Shown here: one piece after another, positions 5,002-9,142 of the stretch
How the letters are laid out: each line of letters opens with the position of its first letter
Numbering within the stretch: position 1 is the first letter of the stretch
Assembly (NCBI GenBank): GCA_026713285.1
Contig: JAPOOT010000517.1
Coordinates: 1 to 9,142 of the forward strand
Direction: 5' to 3'
From: Gemmatimonadota bacterium
Lineage (GTDB): Bacteria; JAAXHH01
Length of the DNA stretch: 9,142 nucleotides
The notes under the pieces: generated by a model
Told to the model about the DNA's origin: nothing
The model's database searches: none
The model's input: only the letters and a program-made list of their open reading frames with translations
Position numbers and translations under genes: made by a program

Positions 5002-6768
5002 ATGGAAAAACGGGTACTCGGCGCATTCGGGCTCATCATACTGACCTGGATCGGTTATTACTACATTATATATCCCATGTACGCGCCCGATCTTCCTCCT
5101 CCGGTCGACCGGACGATAACGCAGGAGCAGCCGGGAGACTTTGCGACTGGGGATGTACCGGTGGGCGACTTCCCCGCTGGAGAGACCGAGGTACCGGCCT
5201 TTGACGCCCCGGCGGACGCCGCAAGGACGGAGCCGGTGCGGACGCCGTCCGCCCGTAACGCATCCACTCCTCAACCCGAACAGGCCGCGGAAAGCTGGGA
5301 CCGTTCCGAGCGCGTCTTGTATCTCCCCCCGGCCGAAAACGCCCCCGAACCCCGTGAAATTGTCGTAGAGAACCAGTACTACCGCGGCGTGATCAGTACG
5401 GCGGGGGGCGTCATAACCAGTTGGAAACTAAAGGGTTATAGAGGAATCGGCGGGGACGACGTTGAACTCATCCCACCCGATCGCGAAACCGGCCCCGATA
5501 TCGTGCTCACCACGGAGCGGGGGCCCCGCAGCACCCGCGCCCTTCGCTTCACCGCGGACCGCGACGCGGTCGTGCTGGGTCCCGGGCAGGCCTCGGGATC
5601 GCTCACGCTTACGGCCGATACGCCTGGGGGCCTCTCCGTTACCAAGGTATTCGTGATCAACCGGGACGACTACGCCGTGGACCTCCAGGTGAAGCTAAGC
5701 GGCGGGGAGAACCTGCTCCTGGGCAGCAAGTACTATCTCCGGTGGGGCGGCGGAATCAACGTGACGGAGAAGGACTGGGACCAGGACCTTTACGCTTTTC
5801 GGGGTTTCGCCTCGCTCAACGACACGGTGATCGATGAGGACCTCGGAAGCGAGCTCGAAGACCCCAGGCCAGAGACCACGGGCGAGACCCACTGGGTCGG
5901 TGTCCGAAGCAAGTATTTCTTCACCGCCATGGTGCCCGTGGACCGGAAGGCCAGGGGCTACCGGCTGAACGGCCGGCCCGTGCAGCGCCCGCAATACGTC
6001 GACCGGCAGATCGCCGCGGAGCTGTCCATGGGGCTTGCGTCTCCGCTTGTGGACAACTTCCTCCTCTACCTCGGACCGGTTCACTACGATACCCTGGAAC
6101 AGTACGGATACGGCCTCGAGGGCGCCGTCGACCTCGGATGGACGATCATTCAGCCCATCAGCCGGATCACGCTCATTTCGCTGGTCTGGCTGCACCAGTT
6201 CATTTCCAATTACGGCGTCGTCATCATGGTGTTGTCCTTCATCGTGAAGCTCCTGCTATTCCCACTGACCCACAAGAGCATGAAGGCCACCCAGGGCATG
6301 GCCGCGCTTCAACCGAAAATGGAATCCCTCAAGGAGAAGTTCAAGAACGATTCTACCAAGCTGAACCAGGAGATGATGAAGCTGTACCGGGAAGCGGGGG
6401 TGAACCCCCTGGGCGGCTGCCTGCCCCTGCTGCTGCAGATGCCGATCCTCATTGCGCTCTATACCATCTTCAACAGCACGATAGAACTGAGGGACGCGCC
6501 TTTCGTGGGGTGGATCCAGGACCTGTCCCTGATGGATCCTTACTACGTGCTGCCCATCCTCATGGCGGCCACGATGCTGCTGCAGTCCAAGATGACGATG
6601 AAAGACCCCCGCCAGGCCATGTTCGTCTACATCATGCCCGCGGTGCTGTTTTTCATCATGATGAACCTGCCTTCCGGCCTGATCCTGTACTGGACCATGA
6701 TCAACGTGCTGACCATCGCGCAGCAGGCGATACAGAACCGGTTCTTCCCGGTTCAACCCGCGAAATGA
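5002..6768 (+). CDS. yidC: Membrane protein insertase YidC/Oxa1
   Basis: YidC inserts and folds inner-membrane proteins, alone or with SecYEG. The 588-residue form is the long diderm type. It has an N-terminal anchor (about 5-25, VLGAFGLIILTWIGYYYIIY), a Pro/acidic low-complexity linker (about 28-100), and a beta-rich periplasmic P1 domain (about 118-355). The conserved five-helix core begins near 380. Core motifs are LLLFPLTHKSMKA (417-429), LQPKMESLKEKFKND (436-450), LNQEMMKLYREAGVNPLGGCLPLLLQMPILIALY (454-487) and MMNLPSGLILYWTMINVLTIAQQAIQNRFF (553-582). At the position of the hydrophilic-groove arginine of E. coli (R366) I align Ala434. The ATG has only a weak TGGAA 11 bases upstream. 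It lies 111 bases after yidD; no jag/khpB gene follows. Confidence 0.97.
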   Translation: MEKRVLGAFGLIILTWIGYYYIIYPMYAPDLPPPVDRTITQEQPGDFATGDVPVGDFPAGETEVPAFDAPADAARTEPVRTPSARNASTPQPEQAAESWDRSERVLYLPPAENAPEPREIVVENQYYRGVISTAGGVITSWKLKGYRGIGGDDVELIPPDRETGPDIVLTTERGPRSTRALRFTADRDAVVLGPGQASGSLTLTADTPGGLSVTKVFVINRDDYAVDLQVKLSGGENLLLGSKYYLRWGGGINVTEKDWDQDLYAFRGFASLNDTVIDEDLGSELEDPRPETTGETHWVGVRSKYFFTAMVPVDRKARGYRLNGRPVQRPQYVDRQIAAELSMGLASPLVDNFLLYLGPVHYDTLEQYGYGLEGAVDLGWTIIQPISRITLISLVWLHQFISNYGVVIMVLSFIVKLLLFPLTHKSMKATQGMAALQPKMESLKEKFKNDSTKLNQEMMKLYREAGVNPLGGCLPLLLQMPILIALYTIFNSTIELRDAPFVGWIQDLSLMDPYYVLPILMAATMLLQSKMTMKDPRQAMFVYIMPAVLFFIMMNLPSGLILYWTMINVLTIAQQAIQNRFFPVQPAK

Positions 6769-6819
6769 CGCACCTGCCATGCACTGGGCGACTGGGTGCG
6801 GCACTCCCCCGATAATCCC

Positions 6820-8202
6820 ATGGACTCGCAGGCCCCGAACGATACCATTGCCGCGATAGGCACGCCGCCCGGCGAGGGCGGTCTTTGCGTGGTGCGCATG
6901 AGCGGCCCCGACGCATTCTCCATTGCCGACAGGGTGTTCGGCGGTGCCGCACGGCCTTCCGCGTGCGTGACGCACACCATACATCACGGCCACGTCGTCG
7001 ACCCCGGGACCCGCGAAAGGGTCGATGAAGTGCTTATGTCCGTGTTCAGGTCGCCACGCACCTACACGCGGGAGGACCTGGTAGAATTCAGCGGCCACGG
7101 CGGCATGGTGCCAGGGAGCATGATCCTGGATGTGCTGATCCGCTCGGGCGCCCGGCTGGCGGAACCGGGCGAGTTTACAAAACGCGCCTTTCTCAACGGG
7201 AGGATCGACCTGCTGCAGGCGGAAGCGGTGGGCGAGTTAATCAGGGCGCGGACCGATGCCTGTGCGCGGGCGGCACTCAGACAGTTGAACGGGACCTGCT
7301 CGCAACAGATCGACGGATTCAGGATAAATCTGATTCAAACTATTGCAAATATTGAAGTAACGCTTGACTTCACCGAAGAGGACCTCCCCGATGTGTCGCC
7401 GCGGACCTTCGTGGAACAGCTGCGACCCGTCAAGGTAGCGCTGGATCGCCTCATCAGGTCATCCCGCGAGACGCGCGTGCTGCGAGACGGGATCCGGATC
7501 GCGTTACTCGGCAGGCCCAACGTGGGTAAGTCCAGCCTGCTCAACATGCTGACGTCGCGGGACCGGGCGATCGTACATCCCGAATCCGGGACGACGCGGG
7601 ATACCATCGAGGAAAGCGTCGATATCCGCGGCGTGCCCATTGTTTTCGTGGATACGGCAGGAATCCGGAATACGTCTGATAAAGTTGAACAGCAAGGCGT
7701 TTCGCGGTCGCAAAGGGAACTGGCGCAGGCCGACATTCCAGTTTTGGTTTTCGATGCATCGCTTCCACCGGATGACGATGACCGGCGACTGGCTGCGCAG
7801 TTGTCCGGGCGGACCGTTGTGTTTATATTGAATAAGTGCGACTTGGATTACTACGATCCGGACGCCTACACAGCATTGCTGTCAGGCGGCCCATCGGTCC
7901 GGACCTCCGCGTTAAACGGAGCAGGCCAGGAAGATCTGTTGGAGGCGATTTTCGAGATTGCGCAATTCGATCCCGCCGGTTTCGAGTCGGGACTCGTAGT
8001 TAATGCCCGGCAGGGCGAGTTGCTTGACCGGGCAAAAGCCAGCCTCGAAAGAGGTATTGGCGTCCTGGAAGAAGGATCAGGCGCTGAAATGGCCGCCGTC
8101 GATCTACGGGAAAGCGTGCAGCACCTCGGCGTGCTCGTGGGGAAAGAAATCGGTGACGCGGTGCTGGACCACGTATTCTCCAGGTTCTGCATAGGGAAAT
8201 AA
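6820..8202 (+). CDS. mnmE: tRNA modification GTPase MnmE (TrmE)
   Basis: MnmE is a dimeric, K+-activated GTPase that with MnmG installs the carboxymethylaminomethyl (or aminomethyl) group on U34 of certain tRNAs. The 460-residue length is normal (454 in E. coli). The N-terminal folate-binding domain starts NDTIAAIGTPPGEGGLCVVRMSG (7-29) and includes EFSGHGG (89-95). The G domain shows G1 GRPNVGKSS (231-239), G2 GTTRDT (257-262), G3 DTAG (278-281) and G4 NKCD (338-341). The protein ends FCIGK (456-460), keeping the functional cysteine. I prefer the ATG at 6820; an in-frame GTG at 6796 would add eight residues. Neither has a good ribosome binding site. No terminator is visible after yidC, 51 bases upstream, so co-transcription is likely. 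Confidence 0.97.
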   Translation: MDSQAPNDTIAAIGTPPGEGGLCVVRMSGPDAFSIADRVFGGAARPSACVTHTIHHGHVVDPGTRERVDEVLMSVFRSPRTYTREDLVEFSGHGGMVPGSMILDVLIRSGARLAEPGEFTKRAFLNGRIDLLQAEAVGELIRARTDACARAALRQLNGTCSQQIDGFRINLIQTIANIEVTLDFTEEDLPDVSPRTFVEQLRPVKVALDRLIRSSRETRVLRDGIRIALLGRPNVGKSSLLNMLTSRDRAIVHPESGTTRDTIEESVDIRGVPIVFVDTAGIRNTSDKVEQQGVSRSQRELAQADIPVLVFDASLPPDDDDRRLAAQLSGRTVVFILNKCDLDYYDPDAYTALLSGGPSVRTSALNGAGQEDLLEAIFEIAQFDPAGFESGLVVNARQGELLDRAKASLERGIGVLEEGSGAEMAAVDLRESVQHLGVLVGKEIGDAVLDHVFSRFCIGK

Positions 8203-8218
8203 CGTTCCACGTGAAACA
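8203..8218. promoter_or_regulatory. parS: parS centromere-like site (ParB binding)
   Basis: CGTTCCACGTGAAACA matches the bacterial parS consensus TGTTCCACGTGAAACA at 15 of 16 positions; only the first base differs, and the core around CACGTG is intact. ParB (Spo0J) loads here as a CTP-dependent clamp and spreads to form the segregation complex, which also recruits SMC. The site starts on the base after the mnmE stop and its last base is the first base of the mnmG ribosome binding site AGGGG (8218-8222). parA/parB genes commonly lie downstream of mnmG-rsmG, outside this window. Sequence identity is strong; use in vivo is inferred. Confidence 0.9.
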
Positions 8219-8229
8219 GGGGCCATGCA

Positions 8230-9142
8230 GTGGATGGAAATGATCAGCAGACAACGGTCGAAGTCCTCGTTATCGGCGGCGGCCACGCAGGATGTGAAGC
8301 CGCTCTGGCGTCGGCCAGAATGGGCGTGGAAACTGCGCTTGTCACACTCGACGCATCGAAGATCGGACAGATGTCCTGCAATCCCTCCATCGGCGGCCTG
8401 GGCAAGGGACAACTGGTGCGGGAAGTGGACGCGCTCGGCGGGGAAATGGGTAAGGCCGCGGACGCGACGGCCGTTCAGGTCAAGATGCTGAACACGCGCA
8501 AGGGGCCGGCCGTCCAATCCCTGAGATCGCAGAATGACCGGGCCGCGTACAGGGATTACATGCAGCGGGTCATCGGGGAGACACAAAACCTGACCGTGGT
8601 GGAAGGAGAGGTGTCGCAGGTGGAGGTCGAAAAATGTCGCATAGCGGGAGTCCGGACAAGTGACGGCCGTAGCATCTCATGCCAGGCCGTAATCGTGGCT
8701 TCCGGCACCTTTCTGAATGGCGTAATGCATCGGGGTGCGAGCAACGCGCCTGGGGGACGCCTGGGTGAAAAGGCGGCAACCAGCCTGTCGGATTCCCTGC
8801 GCAACCTCGGGTTCAATATAGGAAGGCTTAAAACCGGCACACCGCCCAGAATAGATGGTAACTCAATAGATTACAGCATGTTGGACATAATACCCGGCGA
8901 CGAGTTTCCCGAACATTTCTCCCAGGAAAGACTTTCGCCGGCCGATGAACAACTGCCGTGTTACCAGACGTTTACAAACGCCCGAACCCACGAAATAATC
9001 CGGTCCGCCCTGGATCAGTCTCCCATGTTCTCCGGAAGGATAACCGGCCGCGGTCCCAGGTACTGTCCGTCGGTAGAGGACAAGATCGTGCGCTTCCCGG
9101 ACAGGGATAGTCACCAGATCATACTGGAACCCGAGGGATGGA
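8230..9142 (+). CDS. mnmG: tRNA uridine-5-carboxymethylaminomethyl(34) synthesis enzyme MnmG (GidA), N-terminal part, runs off the right edge
   Basis: MnmG is the FAD-dependent partner of MnmE in wobble-uridine modification. The first 304 codons are open to the window edge. The dinucleotide-binding motif is VLVIGGGHAGCEAALASARMG (12-32), followed by MSCNPSIGGLGKGQLVREVDALGG (48-71), LNTRKGPAVQSLRSQNDR, SGTFLNGVMHRG, RLKTGTPPRI, CYQTFTN and GPRYCPSVEDKIVRFPD. All are strongly conserved MnmG blocks. The start must be the GTG at 8230: an in-frame TGA lies at 8212-8214, and no other start codon falls between it and the conserved motif. AGGGG sits 7 bases upstream of the GTG. The gene starts 27 bases after mnmE, and parS lies in that gap. 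The C-terminal tRNA- and MnmE-binding part is not in the window. Confidence 0.97.
   Translation, partial: MDGNDQQTTVEVLVIGGGHAGCEAALASARMGVETALVTLDASKIGQMSCNPSIGGLGKGQLVREVDALGGEMGKAADATAVQVKMLNTRKGPAVQSLRSQNDRAAYRDYMQRVIGETQNLTVVEGEVSQVEVEKCRIAGVRTSDGRSISCQAVIVASGTFLNGVMHRGASNAPGGRLGEKAATSLSDSLRNLGFNIGRLKTGTPPRIDGNSIDYSMLDIIPGDEFPEHFSQERLSPADEQLPCYQTFTNARTHEIIRSALDQSPMFSGRITGRGPRYCPSVEDKIVRFPDRDSHQIILEPEGW

Noticed and set aside
6138..6815. Possible frameshift or second frame within yidC
   Set aside because: The yidC frame is continuous to residue 588 with every core motif intact; the alternative frame is a shadow.
6256..7098. 280-codon minus-strand open frame opposite the yidC 3' end and mnmE 5' end
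   Set aside because: It is a His/Gly/Arg-rich shadow spanning two well-supported plus-strand genes, without a start signal or domain.
1..9142. Search for CRISPR arrays, insertion sequences, tRNA or rRNA genes, toxin-antitoxin or phage genes
   Set aside because: No regularly spaced repeats, terminal inverted repeats with a transposase, or recognisable RNA gene were seen. All long frames are assigned to core genes or their shadows.

Overview
This window is a chromosomal replication-origin neighbourhood, and essentially all of its coding sequence is housekeeping. On the minus strand, reading away from the origin, are dnaA, a non-coding gap of about 740 bases that looks like oriC, dnaN, and the first 173 codons of recF, which runs off the left edge. 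On the plus strand, diverging from dnaA, are rpmH, rnpA, yidD, yidC and mnmE. The first 304 codons of mnmG follow and run off the right edge. This recF-dnaN-dnaA / rpmH-rnpA-yidD-yidC-mnmE-mnmG order is the widely conserved ancestral origin arrangement, known from Bacillus and Pseudomonas among others. The Bacillus-type jag/khpB gene between yidC and mnmE is absent.

The organism is a GC-rich bacterium in its coding regions, with a sharply AT-rich stretch at the origin. YidC has an N-terminal membrane anchor, a long Pro/acidic linker and a large periplasmic domain, which points to a diderm (Gram-negative-type) cell. I cannot assign a phylum from the sequence alone. Three of the eight protein starts (dnaN, recF, mnmG) are GTG; in dnaN and mnmG the choice is fixed by a good Shine-Dalgarno sequence.

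Region by region: 1-519 holds recF (5' part) and 522-1652 holds dnaN, which probably form one transcript. 1653-2396 holds a putative dnaN promoter, an AT-rich unwinding region with a DnaA-trio-like run, and seven perfect TTATNCACA DnaA boxes plus four near matches. 2397-3758 is dnaA. 3759-4103 is a divergent control region with a sigma70-like promoter facing each way. 4104-6768 carries rpmH, rnpA, yidD and yidC (L34, RNase P protein, and two membrane-protein insertion factors). 6820-8202 is mnmE, and from 8230 mnmG begins; these two encode the tRNA wobble-uridine modification enzyme pair.

The most notable unannotated signal is a 15/16 match to the bacterial parS centromere (CGTTCCACGTGAAACA, 8203-8218). 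It sits exactly between the mnmE stop codon and the mnmG ribosome binding site, so the window appears to hold both the replication origin and a ParB loading site. I found no CRISPR, mobile element, phage or defence system, and no credible novel gene system. The items of interest are origin architecture, parS placement and a substitution in YidC.
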